Below are positions 8,672-16,428 of a stretch of DNA of 32,401 nucleotides, one piece after another. The notes beneath the pieces were generated by a model, which worked only from the letters and a program-made list of their open reading frames with translations, had not been told where the DNA came from and did no database searches. Positions within the stretch are counted from its first letter, which is position 1. Each line of letters opens with the position of its first letter. The stretch lies in contig JAHBAA010000029.1 in assembly GCA_018385425.1 (NCBI GenBank), positions 1 to 32,401 of the forward strand, written 5' to 3'. A program made the translations under genes and the position numbers. Origin of the DNA: Acetatifactor sp. (GTDB lineage Bacteria > Bacillota > Clostridia > Lachnospirales > Lachnospiraceae).

Positions 8672-9451
8672 CTAGTGGTGCCCGTGATGGGTCGTCTCTT
8701 CCTTTGTCTCAGAGTGCTGTCCTGCCGAGGAAGCGTGCTCTGTTTCAGGGATATGAGACTCCTCTGCGGAGTCGTGAAGCTCGTTTTCCCCATCATGCGA
8801 GCCATTATGATGGCGATCGATCTCCTCGTGGAGCTCATGCATGGTCATTTCATTGCAGTCCTCAAGGCTAACCTCCGCATCATACTTTTTCAGTTCCTCA
8901 TACGCCGCGTACTTTCCGATGGAACATTCATTCTCATGGGCCAGCTGAGCGGTCTCCCAATCTGCATAGTGAAAATCTGCAGCGTGTTCGCTGTAGGTCT
9001 CACACTCCTCGATCCCCTCCCGAAGCTGCAGACTGTCATCGGAGACGATGGTAATTGTGAGATCCCCCTTTCCATCCTGTGTGCAGTAAGTGCGAAACTC
9101 CTCATCACAGAGTACCTTTTCAACCGCATCGGTGTAAAACTTGTGTTTCAGATCAAGCCTGTCACAGATCGCTTTCGCCTCTTCATTGTAGGCTGTCACA
9201 CCGATCACCCGACTCCATCGATTCAGGCTCAGTTCGATGGACGGGTTCACATCCAGACTGATATAGGATGCGGGGTGCGCGTATACCGTTGCCCCGTAAG
9301 CGCCGGACAAAACCAGACAAAGACAGGCAGCTGCAGCCACAGCCCGTGTCAGTTTTCCCCGAAAGGATCTCACCTTTGTCTTCGGCGCCGCCTCCAGAAT
9401 ATATGCATCAGACACATCGTTCAGTGTCATCAAAATCGTTTCCCTCTTCAT
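8672..9451 (-). CDS. membrane anti-sigma factor, RsgI-like domain, His-rich tail
   Basis: A 259-residue protein with a short cytoplasmic N-terminus (1-35), one membrane segment (about 36-57), and an extracellular part opening with YISLDVNPSIELSLNRWSRV, the signature of the domain following the membrane segment in RsgI-like anti-sigma factors. An acidic middle region leads to a tail holding 13 histidines in the last 55 residues and ending HHGHH. Its ATG overlaps the stop codon of the sigma gene (ATGA), the usual arrangement for a cognate pair. It should hold the sigma factor at the membrane until a signal arrives. The tail could bind a metal ion or serve as a pH-sensitive element; this is speculation from composition. 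The cytoplasmic segment is shorter than a zinc-dependent anti-sigma domain. Confidence 0.8.
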   Translation of the reverse strand: MKRETILMTLNDVSDAYILEAAPKTKVRSFRGKLTRAVAAAACLCLVLSGAYGATVYAHPASYISLDVNPSIELSLNRWSRVIGVTAYNEEAKAICDRLDLKHKFYTDAVEKVLCDEEFRTYCTQDGKGDLTITIVSDDSLQLREGIEECETYSEHAADFHYADWETAQLAHENECSIGKYAAYEELKKYDAEVSLEDCNEMTMHELHEEIDRHHNGSHDGENELHDSAEESHIPETEHASSAGQHSETKEETTHHGHH

Positions 9452-10011
9452 ACTTCAAAACCTTCCTTTCTCAATACCTGCTTCAATGCCTCCCGTGACC
9501 GAAGCAAAGACATTTTCACCGCGCTCTGTCCCATGTTGTTTTGACGGGCGATCTCCTTCACGGACATCAGATACCAGTACCGCTGAAGAAAGAGAACCCG
9601 TGCATTCCGGGGCAGATCCCCAAGAAAACGGTCCAAAATGGGTGCCAGCGTATTGCGATCCACGACTTCCTCCTCCAACAGACGTGAAGAGGCGATACAG
9701 TCCTCCAGTTCCTCTATCACCGGCTCCACCCGGGAGCCGCCGCGTTTCTTCGCCGTATCCCTACGGTAACGGTCCAGTGCATGATTTCGCGCCAGCTTCC
9801 CCACATAGGTCGCCAAAACCTGAGGATGCTTCGGCGGAATCGTATTCCAGGCACTTAGCCAGGTATCATTCAGACACTCCTTTGCATCTTCATGATTCTG
9901 TAAGATATTTTCGGCAATTACCCTGCAGTAATTTCCGTATTTTGCTTTGATCTGTGTGATTGCCTCTTCCGATCTGGCAAAAAACAAATCCAGGATCTTG
10001 GAATCCTCCAT
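9448..10011 (-). CDS. ECF-type RNA polymerase sigma factor
   Basis: A 187-residue sigma-70 family protein with region 2 (about 35-90; HEDAKECLNDTWLSAWN, then YVGKLARNHALDRYRR) and region 4 (about 130-185; RYWYLMSVKEIARQNNMGQS, an HTH). Regions 1 and 3 are absent, as in ECF sigma factors. The ATG at 10011 is preceded by AAAGGAGGA with 8-nt spacing; the in-frame ATG at 10104 would add a hydrophobic stretch with no ribosome binding site and is rejected. It is co-transcribed with its overlapping anti-sigma gene. Its regulon is unknown; the LRR/radical SAM operon starts divergently 205 nt away. Confidence 0.93.
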   Translation of the reverse strand: MEDSKILDLFFARSEEAITQIKAKYGNYCRVIAENILQNHEDAKECLNDTWLSAWNTIPPKHPQVLATYVGKLARNHALDRYRRDTAKKRGGSRVEPVIEELEDCIASSRLLEEEVVDRNTLAPILDRFLGDLPRNARVLFLQRYWYLMSVKEIARQNNMGQSAVKMSLLRSREALKQVLRKEGFEV

Positions 10012-10043
10012 CTTTTGTTCCTCCTTTCGTTCTTCACCTATCA

Positions 10044-10069
10044 TCACGAAAAGAAAATAGAATCGGTCA
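10044..10069 (-). promoter_or_regulatory. possible ECF-type autoregulated promoter
   Basis: On the minus strand TGACC (10065-10069) and CGTGA (10044-10048) are separated by a 16-nt pyrimidine-rich spacer. This resembles the -35 AAC-like and -10 CGT-like pattern of ECF promoters, which are commonly autoregulated. The match is loose. Confidence 0.3.
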
Positions 10070-10171
10070 CAAAAAGAATAACAGATTACGATACAATCCG
10101 CCATTTTTTATTTATCATCCCCAATTTCCCTCTTTCTCCTCCGGTTCTCACTTTTATTTTGTCAGAATTTC

Positions 10172-10180
10172 TGCTATAAT
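10172..10180 (+). promoter_or_regulatory. extended -10 promoter of the LRR/radical SAM operon
   Basis: TGCTATAAT is a perfect -10 with the TGn extension. No good -35 lies 16-18 nt upstream, as is usual for extended -10 promoters. It is 37 nt before the first start codon of the operon. It looks like a housekeeping (SigA) promoter. Confidence 0.65.
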
Positions 10181-10216
10181 GTGATTATTCATACATTACA
10201 GGGAGGAAGATCGATC

Positions 10217-11653
10217 ATGTCAGACAATGGTTTGGGGTTGCTTGTGGCATTGGGAATGGAGGCATTCGTGTCGATACATATGTCTCTCTTTGTGTTAATG
10301 CCGCTCTCCAAAATTCTCTCCGGAGACAACAGTAAAAAAATGTTCTGGAAGCTGTTCGGGATCCGGGCGGCCATCCTGTTATTTTTTGATTTTTTCATCA
10401 CCACCAATATCGCCATGGCGGATTTCATTGCAGTGTTTATCGGTGCCTGTCTGTTAGGCCCCCTTTCCAGATTGTTGGGTAACAGCAGAACTCTTTCTTC
10501 CGAAAAGCACCCCAACTTCTCTGCAAATCAACCCATGCCTGCCGAGGGGAGGCTGGTGTTGCCCCGGGATTTTGATCCCATGTTCTCTCTGTCGGAGGAG
10601 GATTGTCTGGAAAGTTTTCTGGAACGGGAAATGAATCGGATCGGCCTGACCGATTCGAAGCATCTGATTCCCGGGGAGGTGCTGCGCAGAAAGAATATCT
10701 TAAGCATCCTGTTTGCGGTATTGCTCTTCCTATATCTCTCCCTGATCTTCTTCCACCTTTCCCTTGCCACCTACGCCCTGGGACTGGTGATTCTGGTTGT
10801 GTACTGGATCCTGACCGGCCGATACAAACTGATGAACTATCTGAAAAAGGAAGTGAAATCCAGACCCCAGGAGAAGATCTCCAATATCGTCATGCAGGTA
10901 CAGACCTCCCTCATACCGGATTACAGCGGCAAATTCAGGCTCATACTGTCAGCCGCGGCAATCGTGGCTGCGCTGTTTGTCTTTGCAAAGCCGCACATTC
11001 TCTATGAGAAAGCGGAGAATGGATACTTCGTCCGGTTCTATACCTTCGGTGTCACCAATCTGACCACAGCCTCCATCCCGGATACCTACAACGGCGAACC
11101 CGTCACCGGCCTGAGGGGGAACACCTTCTCCAATTTGCCTCTGCTAAAAGAAATAGACTTGCCCAATACCATCACCGAGATACGGGGACAGGCTTTCAAA
11201 AATTGCCGCTCCCTAAAGCAGGTGACCCTGCCCAATCGGCTGACCTATCTGGGCGGCGGGGCATTTTACAATTGTAAGTCTCTGAAGGCGATCGCTCTGC
11301 CGGATACCGTGACCGAGCTGGGCGGAGAGACCTTCTACGGCTGTTCCGCTCTTGCTGTGGTGAAGCTGTCTGCGGGGCTTACGGAAATACGGGGCAATAC
11401 CTTCGAAAACTGTTCTTCGCTGCAAAGAATCGAGATACCGGATCGTGTGGTGCGAATCGGCGGGCATGCCTTCTACGGCAATTCCGGCCTAAGTGAGGTA
11501 AGTATTTCCCCCACAAGCAGCCTGCAGGAGATCGGCTCCTCTGCCTTCCGTAGCTGCAATCGTCTGGTGGAGATCACATTGCCCACCGGAGTATACATCA
11601 ATGACCGTGCATTCAAAGAAAGTCCAACTAAGATCAATTACTATGAACAATAA
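10217..11653 (+). CDS. polytopic membrane protein with C-terminal BspA-type leucine-rich repeats
   Basis: A 478-residue protein and the first gene of the four-gene operon. Hydrophobic segments at about 7-30, 46-64, 66-86, 160-178, 182-200 and 241-257 place the N-terminal half in the membrane; residues 90-158 form a charged loop. From about 283 to 470 there are seven or so LRR_5/BspA repeats of 22-23 residues (pattern LxxIxLPxxVTxIGxxAFxxCxSL, for example KEIDLPNTITEIRGQAF). Such repeats usually mediate protein or surface binding. The ATG at 10217 is chosen over 10181 because GGGAGG lies 10 nt before it. The end overlaps the radical SAM gene by 11 nt. It may bind or present the operon's product at the envelope; this is inference. 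Confidence 0.85.
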   Translation: MSDNGLGLLVALGMEAFVSIHMSLFVLMPLSKILSGDNSKKMFWKLFGIRAAILLFFDFFITTNIAMADFIAVFIGACLLGPLSRLLGNSRTLSSEKHPNFSANQPMPAEGRLVLPRDFDPMFSLSEEDCLESFLEREMNRIGLTDSKHLIPGEVLRRKNILSILFAVLLFLYLSLIFFHLSLATYALGLVILVVYWILTGRYKLMNYLKKEVKSRPQEKISNIVMQVQTSLIPDYSGKFRLILSAAAIVAALFVFAKPHILYEKAENGYFVRFYTFGVTNLTTASIPDTYNGEPVTGLRGNTFSNLPLLKEIDLPNTITEIRGQAFKNCRSLKQVTLPNRLTYLGGGAFYNCKSLKAIALPDTVTELGGETFYGCSALAVVKLSAGLTEIRGNTFENCSSLQRIEIPDRVVRIGGHAFYGNSGLSEVSISPTSSLQEIGSSAFRSCNRLVEITLPTGVYINDRAFKESPTKINYYEQ

Positions 11654-13385
11654 ATTTATCCATTTATTATATGTACCCACGATGGCCTGCAATATGCAGT
11701 GCAGATATTGTTACCTGGAGGATCAGACTGTTGACGATCAAAAGGGCAGTGACTGCCTGGAGACCCTGCAGTATGCAGTGGAAAAGTTCCGCCGGGCAGG
11801 TGTGATCCCCTTCAACATCTCCTTACATGGCGGCGAAGTGACCACACTGTCAAAGAGAAAGTTCCACGATCTGATCCGGTACATCAGCGACTACTACGAA
11901 GAAAACCGCGCACTGATCACAGAAGCCGGCTTCAAGGTCGGCAGACCACACATTAAGACCAACCTGTACGGTCTGGATCGACATATCGACACCATCCGGG
12001 AATTCAACGTGTCCGTGTCCGGCAGTCTGGATCTGCCGCTGTCTCTCCATGACACCTACCGGGTGACAAAATCCGGTGCGAAGACGCTGGACCGGATCCT
12101 GGAGAATATCCGTCTGCTGGAATCTATTCCGAACAGGAAAAAAGTATCTGCCACCATCTTCAAAGAACACTACGAATTAGTGGATCAGATCGTGGAGGAT
12201 ATCCGATTCCTGGACCAAAACACCTGCCTGGATATGAACGATTTCAACTTTATGATCGGTTTCGACTACAATTCCGGAGACTTGCTTCACCATATCAGTG
12301 AAGAGGAACAGCTGGAATTTTACAACAGGATGCATGCAGAATTCGACGGGACTAATCTGGATGCCGGGGTAAACGGCCCATGGTTCGATGAATTCGGCCC
12401 CGGCTACTGCACCAACTGTGACAACTGTGGGGAGAAATTTTTCCTGTTAGAACGAAACGGGGATATCTATTCCTGCGTCAGAGGACAGAAGCATCCGGAT
12501 TACTACTACGGCAATCTCTATACCGACTCTGTGGAGGATGTCCTAAACTCCGCTTTTGCGAAAATATTTCAAAACCACAATCGTCAGCCACTGGATGAGG
12601 CATGTACAAGGTGCGGCTACCTGTATCTGTGTAAGACCGGCTGTCCCTTCGTGAAAAACACCTACCGAGCCGGTCGCAGCTACACCTGTCTGCTGCAGCG
12701 GCAGATGTACCGGGACCGGGGCTTTGAACCGGATCCGGCCAACGATGAAACTGTATATGCCTATGTGGCTAAGATGCGGCTGGAGGACCCCGGTGCCTAC
12801 CTTCCGAAGCCCGTGGAAACCTCCTATCCTTCCCTTTCACAGATCATTTCTGAGGACAGGAAACTACAGTATATCTATTCGGGTGATGTCTTTGAACTGG
12901 AAGCGGACGGTGTGCGCTATCCCCTGCAGTCCCAGATTTTGAGGGCAGCCAGAGAGGTGATCTTTCTCACACCTGAGAGCAGGGTGATCATTCGAATGAA
13001 AAAATGTCTGTTGGAGCAGGAATGTGACTACCCGGAGAATAACGCCCTGTACATTATGCTTCTCTCCGGGGATCTGATCACCTACGGAGACGAGGGCAGG
13101 ACGAAGCAGCGACATATCGCCACCCATCAGATCTTCAAGGGGGTGTTGGAGCATTCTTCTACGAATGAGGCGGATGATTTTGTATATGACATTTCTCCGC
13201 TGATCCGTGCATACAGCGGGGAATATGCAATGGATACACCGAATAATCTGTTCTTCACCACCACAGCCCTGCGGGAGTATCACTACCAGAAGCAGAAGAA
13301 CAATGCTTACTACCACATTCAGGCCATCAATCTGCCTTTCCAGAACATAGAATTCTATTACATCGACAAGGAGTTTTCAAGATGA
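11643..13385 (+). CDS. radical SAM/SPASM-type enzyme, putative peptide maturase
   Basis: A 580-residue radical SAM protein. CNMQCRYC (C16, C20, C23) binds the SAM-cleaving [4Fe-4S] cluster, and SLHGGEV (60-66) is the SAM-contacting glycine motif. A cysteine-rich region follows: C256, C259, C262, C278 (CVRG), C321, C324, C330, C334 and C349, matching the auxiliary-cluster layout of SPASM proteins (CxxCxxxxxC, then GCP). SPASM enzymes mostly modify ribosomal peptides or act on sulfatases. Residues from about 360 to 580 form an additional domain I do not recognise. The ATG at 11643 overlaps the LRR gene by 11 nt and has no clear ribosome binding site, suggesting translational coupling. The stop overlaps the next ATG (ATGA). 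No sulfatase gene is nearby, so the Asn-tailed protein is the natural candidate substrate. Confidence 0.88.
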   Translation: MNNKFIHLLYVPTMACNMQCRYCYLEDQTVDDQKGSDCLETLQYAVEKFRRAGVIPFNISLHGGEVTTLSKRKFHDLIRYISDYYEENRALITEAGFKVGRPHIKTNLYGLDRHIDTIREFNVSVSGSLDLPLSLHDTYRVTKSGAKTLDRILENIRLLESIPNRKKVSATIFKEHYELVDQIVEDIRFLDQNTCLDMNDFNFMIGFDYNSGDLLHHISEEEQLEFYNRMHAEFDGTNLDAGVNGPWFDEFGPGYCTNCDNCGEKFFLLERNGDIYSCVRGQKHPDYYYGNLYTDSVEDVLNSAFAKIFQNHNRQPLDEACTRCGYLYLCKTGCPFVKNTYRAGRSYTCLLQRQMYRDRGFEPDPANDETVYAYVAKMRLEDPGAYLPKPVETSYPSLSQIISEDRKLQYIYSGDVFELEADGVRYPLQSQILRAAREVIFLTPESRVIIRMKKCLLEQECDYPENNALYIMLLSGDLITYGDEGRTKQRHIATHQIFKGVLEHSSTNEADDFVYDISPLIRAYSGEYAMDTPNNLFFTTTALREYHYQKQKNNAYYHIQAINLPFQNIEFYYIDKEFSR

Positions 13386-13750
13386 ACTTTGAACCGGAAA
13401 CTTATGAAGAACTGATTCGAATGAAACGTTGCATAGAACTGACAAAGTATTATGCACTGACCGAGGCGCAGCTGGAGGATATCTACGTCTTTCTGATGCA
13501 GAATCCGGACGGTTCCGTCAAGGGCGGTCTGCAGAACCTCGTCCTGATCAGAGGAACGGATACACAGCATGCACAGGTCCTGATGGCAAAGCGAATCAAC
13601 ACCGGCATTGACGGGGTCCTGTTGACAAAGACTGCCTTCCGGGTGATCCCCCACTACACCCCCTCCTCAGGCTCCGGCCGAAGCGGCGGTTCCTCCTCCA
13701 ACAACAATAACAATAATAATAACAATAACAACAATAATAACAATAACTGA
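13382..13750 (+). CDS. small protein with Ser/Gly linker and C-terminal Asn16, candidate substrate of the radical SAM enzyme
   Basis: A 122-residue protein I do not recognise. Residues 1-92 look like a small folded domain or long leader (helical start YEELIRMKRCIELTKYY, later VKGGLQNLVLIRG and beta-like segments). Residues 95-106 are a Ser/Gly linker and 107-122 are sixteen consecutive Asn, directly before the stop. The Asn codons are 8 AAC and 8 AAT in irregular order, so the run is not a pure triplet repeat. There is no signal peptide or membrane segment. AAGGAG lies 8 nt before the ATG, which overlaps the radical SAM stop by 4 nt. The layout (leader, flexible linker, low-complexity core) fits a ribosomally made, modified peptide precursor. 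Alternatives are a protein partner of the enzyme or a scaffold with a disordered tail. Confidence 0.75.
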   Translation: MNFEPETYEELIRMKRCIELTKYYALTEAQLEDIYVFLMQNPDGSVKGGLQNLVLIRGTDTQHAQVLMAKRINTGIDGVLLTKTAFRVIPHYTPSSGSGRSGGSSSNNNNNNNNNNNNNNNN

Positions 13751-13764
13751 TAGGAGGCAACACC

Positions 13765-14769
13765 ATGGCCTTTTTATCCGAAACCCATCATCTGCGCAGG
13801 CTCGCCGATCGTGACGTCGTAATTAAAACCACCTACATCTGTGACGGACAATTCTTCACCAGAAATACGGACGGTACAGTAAACGACAATATTTCTCGCG
13901 GAATTCGCTGTCGGAAGGAATACTTTCTGCATGGAAAGTTCATCCATGTCGAAAAGGAGTTTGATTCCAGGATCGAATATACTTATGTGACAGATGCTTC
14001 GGATGAGACACCCCATACCTGTGCCAACTGTGGCTTCAGCGGTCCCATAAGGGATTTTGCAGACGGATGCCCCTGTTGTGACGCGGCATCCAATCTTGTA
14101 TACACGGATAAGGATCTGGGAAGCAAACAGCACTATGATCTGGTGCTGAAAAATCCCCTGTATCGGATCGTCACCGCAGTAATAGACCTGCTCCTTTCAC
14201 TGTGTCTGTCCTATCTCTTCCTGGTGAAGACGTCCCGCACCTTCAACAGTTACGATGTGTCCAAGGTCTTCCTCTATGGGGGGATTCTGGCGCTGCTGCT
14301 CTACTATCTCTTCTACCTGTGTGATGCCTATATCATCCTGTGGCCCGTGAAGAAATACAAGGAGTACAGAAATCGACTGCAGCAGGACTTCTGGAAACGT
14401 ACCGGCATCGATCAACAGCGATTTTTCAACAACCTAAACTACGAAGCCGGTGCGAAATACTATTCCGCACCGGACCTGATCGACTACGATATCATGGATT
14501 ATCTGGACTATCGGGAATATCAGAGGGAGGGTGTGCTGTATGTAGACGTCCGCCTTAGGGTTCGATTGGTTGCCCTCCGCGGCGGGCGCATTCGCTCCGA
14601 CTACGTCAGTGATACCTTCACTCTGAAGCACAATGCTCTGTGGACAAGACTGCAGCCGGGTATCAATCTGATCAAATGCCCGAACTGCGGCAGCAACATT
14701 GATGTCACGAAAAAGGCCTGTGATTATTGCGGTTCCGGGATCCGGGACTTCCGAGAATGGATCTCCTGA
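13765..14769 (+). CDS. membrane protein with two zinc ribbons
   Basis: A 334-residue protein, last of the operon. Zinc ribbon 1 uses C86, C89, C102, C105 (CANC, CPCC); two membrane segments follow at about 132-154 and 168-193, the second ending near a WPVKKYKEYR stop-transfer stretch. A soluble domain (about 195-300, with DVRLRVRLVALRGG) precedes zinc ribbon 2 at C305, C308, C319, C322 (CPNC, CDYC). The soluble domain plus C-terminal ribbon resembles TIM44-like/zinc-ribbon proteins of Clostridia, but I cannot confirm that by eye. AGGAGG lies 9 nt before the ATG, 14 nt after the previous stop. It may anchor or export the Asn-tailed product; this is context inference only. Confidence 0.8.
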   Translation: MAFLSETHHLRRLADRDVVIKTTYICDGQFFTRNTDGTVNDNISRGIRCRKEYFLHGKFIHVEKEFDSRIEYTYVTDASDETPHTCANCGFSGPIRDFADGCPCCDAASNLVYTDKDLGSKQHYDLVLKNPLYRIVTAVIDLLLSLCLSYLFLVKTSRTFNSYDVSKVFLYGGILALLLYYLFYLCDAYIILWPVKKYKEYRNRLQQDFWKRTGIDQQRFFNNLNYEAGAKYYSAPDLIDYDIMDYLDYREYQREGVLYVDVRLRVRLVALRGGRIRSDYVSDTFTLKHNALWTRLQPGINLIKCPNCGSNIDVTKKACDYCGSGIRDFREWIS

Positions 14770-14779
14770 TACCCGGCCT

Positions 14780-15652
14780 TTATCGCTGATCTCCTAAGAA
14801 CACAAGCCCAATGGTTCCGGGACCGGAGTGAGCTCCGATACTGGGACCGATGGGTTCCACGCGAAAGGACTCATACCCGAATCTGGTTCGGATCATCTCC
14901 TTTAACAGCAAAGCGTCCTCCTCACAGTCTCCGTGGAGAATGCCGATGAACATCTGCTTCTTCCTAAAGGACCCCAGCTTTGCCTCCATATTGTCCAGCA
15001 TGGTAGAAAAAGACTTTCTTCTCCCCCGCACCTTGGCAATGGCCACAAGCTTTCCTTCCTCATTGACATGCAGCACCGGCTTGAGATTGATGACCGTACC
15101 AAGCACCGCACCGGTCTTTGACAGGCGGCCGCCCCGGTAGAGATACTCCAGGTCATCCACGGTAAACTGAATGCAGATATGAGGACACATGCCGCGGATC
15201 TCATCCGCGATCTCCTCTATCCCTTTCCCCTCCGCCTTTCTGTCCAGGGCCAGCTGAATCATCAGTCCTTCCCCCAGTGATGCAGAGAGGGTATCTATCA
15301 CAATAATCCTACAGTCAGGGTATTTCTCCATCACTTCTTCGGCACCATTCACAATATTCTGGTAACCGCAGGAAAGCCCGGAGGAGAAGCTGATGTGCAG
15401 AATATCCTTTCCCTGGGAAGCGATCTGGGAAAACTTCTCCAGAATCACTGCCGGATTGCTGGCAGCAGTCCCAACCTTTTTCCCGCTTCGCATCTCATCA
15501 TAAAACTGATGTATGGTCAGTCTGTTTCCCTCTTCTCCGTATATCTTATCTTCCACGTTGTAATAGTGGGGAATGACCAGTATCCCGTTTTTGTCCAGAA
15601 ACTCCTGTGACAGATCAGAATTGGACTCCGTGGAAATCACAAAATCTCTCAT
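14780..15652 (-). CDS. degV: DegV family fatty-acid-binding protein
   Basis: A 290-residue DegV protein. Family members bind a fatty acid between two alpha/beta domains; some act as FakB partners of the kinase FakA, delivering acyl-phosphate for phospholipid synthesis. Visible hallmarks: ISTESNSDLS at the N-terminus, the ligand loop SFSSGLSCGYQN, YRGGRLSKTGAVLG in the middle, and the C-terminal GAHSGPGTIGLVFLG. Typical length. The ATG at 15652 has AGGAGG about 6 nt upstream; the in-frame GTG at 15670 would lie before that site and is rejected. It converges with the zinc-ribbon gene (10-nt gap). Confidence 0.93.
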   Translation of the reverse strand: MRDFVISTESNSDLSQEFLDKNGILVIPHYYNVEDKIYGEEGNRLTIHQFYDEMRSGKKVGTAASNPAVILEKFSQIASQGKDILHISFSSGLSCGYQNIVNGAEEVMEKYPDCRIIVIDTLSASLGEGLMIQLALDRKAEGKGIEEIADEIRGMCPHICIQFTVDDLEYLYRGGRLSKTGAVLGTVINLKPVLHVNEEGKLVAIAKVRGRRKSFSTMLDNMEAKLGSFRKKQMFIGILHGDCEEDALLLKEMIRTRFGYESFRVEPIGPSIGAHSGPGTIGLVFLGDQR

Positions 15653-15710
15653 TATTCTCCTCCTATTCACCCAATTGATCCTTGTTTGGTTTAACCGATA
15701 ATACCTTCTG

Positions 15711-15719
15711 ATTGTATCA
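15711..15719 (-). promoter_or_regulatory. candidate extended -10 promoter of degV
   Basis: TGATACAAT on the minus strand is a TGn-extended -10 with 5 of 6 matches. No good -35 is seen. Confidence 0.4.
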
Positions 15720-15742
15720 CAAAATTGTTCGAAATACCATGG

Positions 15743-15789
15743 GCAGAGATGAAGAATTCCTTAAGATTACCCTCTGCATTCTCTTAAGG
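15743..15789 (+). other. interleaved inverted repeats upstream of spoVT
   Basis: GCAGAG (15743-15748) pairs with CTCTGC (15772-15777), while CCTTAAG (15759-15765) pairs with CTTAAGG (15783-15789). The pairs interleave, so they could form a pseudoknot in RNA, or one of them could be an operator in the degV-spoVT intergenic region. A CATAATA box (15806-15812) lies just downstream and resembles the -10 of forespore sigma promoters, but no matching -35 is present at the right distance. Short arms keep confidence low. Confidence 0.3.
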
Positions 15790-15868
15790 CATAGCGATCT
15801 CCATGCATAATATTCCTCTGTTGACAGATACTAGAAGAAACCATTGATCAAGATTTGGAGGAAACATG

Positions 15869-16414
15869 ATGAAAGCTACAGGTATCGTGAGAAGAATCGA
15901 TGATTTAGGACGTGTGGTCATCCCCAAGGAGATCCGCAGGACGCTTCACATCCGGGAAGCGGATCCTCTGGAGATCTTCACCGACCGGGAGGGACAGGTC
16001 ATCTTAAAAAAATACTCTCCTCTGGGGGAGATGAGCACCTTTGCAAAACAGTATGCGGAAAGTCTTGCTCAGGTTTCCGGTCACACTGCACTGATCTCAG
16101 ACCGGGAGCAATTTATTGCCTCCGCCGGAGGCTACCGACAACTGGTGGGAAAGCCGGTCAGTGAACTGCTGGACGAAAAGCTTCAGGAACGGGAAGGCGG
16201 AATTGCAGTGAAGGGGGATCGCTCCTATATCACAATCTGTGATGAGGGTCCTTCCGATTACTACTCCCAAGCCATCGCCCCCATCCTGTGCGAAGGAGAT
16301 GTGATCGGCAGCGTGATCCTGCTGCAGAACGATTCCAGGCAGCGCATGGGCGAGATAGAATGGAAGCTGATCCAGTCCGCAGCCTCCTTCCTGGGACGCC
16401 AGATGGAGCAGTAA
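15869..16414 (+). CDS. spoVT: stage V sporulation protein T, AbrB-family regulator
   Basis: A 181-residue regulator active in the forespore. The N-terminal swapped-hairpin AbrB domain (MKATGIVRRIDDLGRVVIPK) is nearly the same as in Bacillus SpoVT, and DPLEIF and VILKKYSP follow. The C-terminal part (about 55-180) is the GAF-like domain, with PILCEGDVIGSVIL. Of two tandem ATGs (15866, 15869) the second gives the conserved N-terminus and a better 7-nt spacing from GGAGG. Its presence is the strongest indication that the host can form endospores. Confidence 0.95.
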   Translation: MKATGIVRRIDDLGRVVIPKEIRRTLHIREADPLEIFTDREGQVILKKYSPLGEMSTFAKQYAESLAQVSGHTALISDREQFIASAGGYRQLVGKPVSELLDEKLQEREGGIAVKGDRSYITICDEGPSDYYSQAIAPILCEGDVIGSVILLQNDSRQRMGEIEWKLIQSAASFLGRQMEQ

Positions 16415-16428
16415 AGTTCGGGGCCTAC

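Noticed and set aside
10012..10104. N-terminal extension of the sigma factor with a hydrophobic stretch
   Set aside because: The ATG at 10011 has a strong ribosome binding site; the upstream ATG has none, and the extra residues are unlike sigma factors.
13700..13750. CRISPR-like or microsatellite repeat
   Set aside because: The AAC/AAT run is in frame, ends at the stop codon and has irregular codon order; it is a coding Asn tail. No CRISPR array was seen anywhere in the window.
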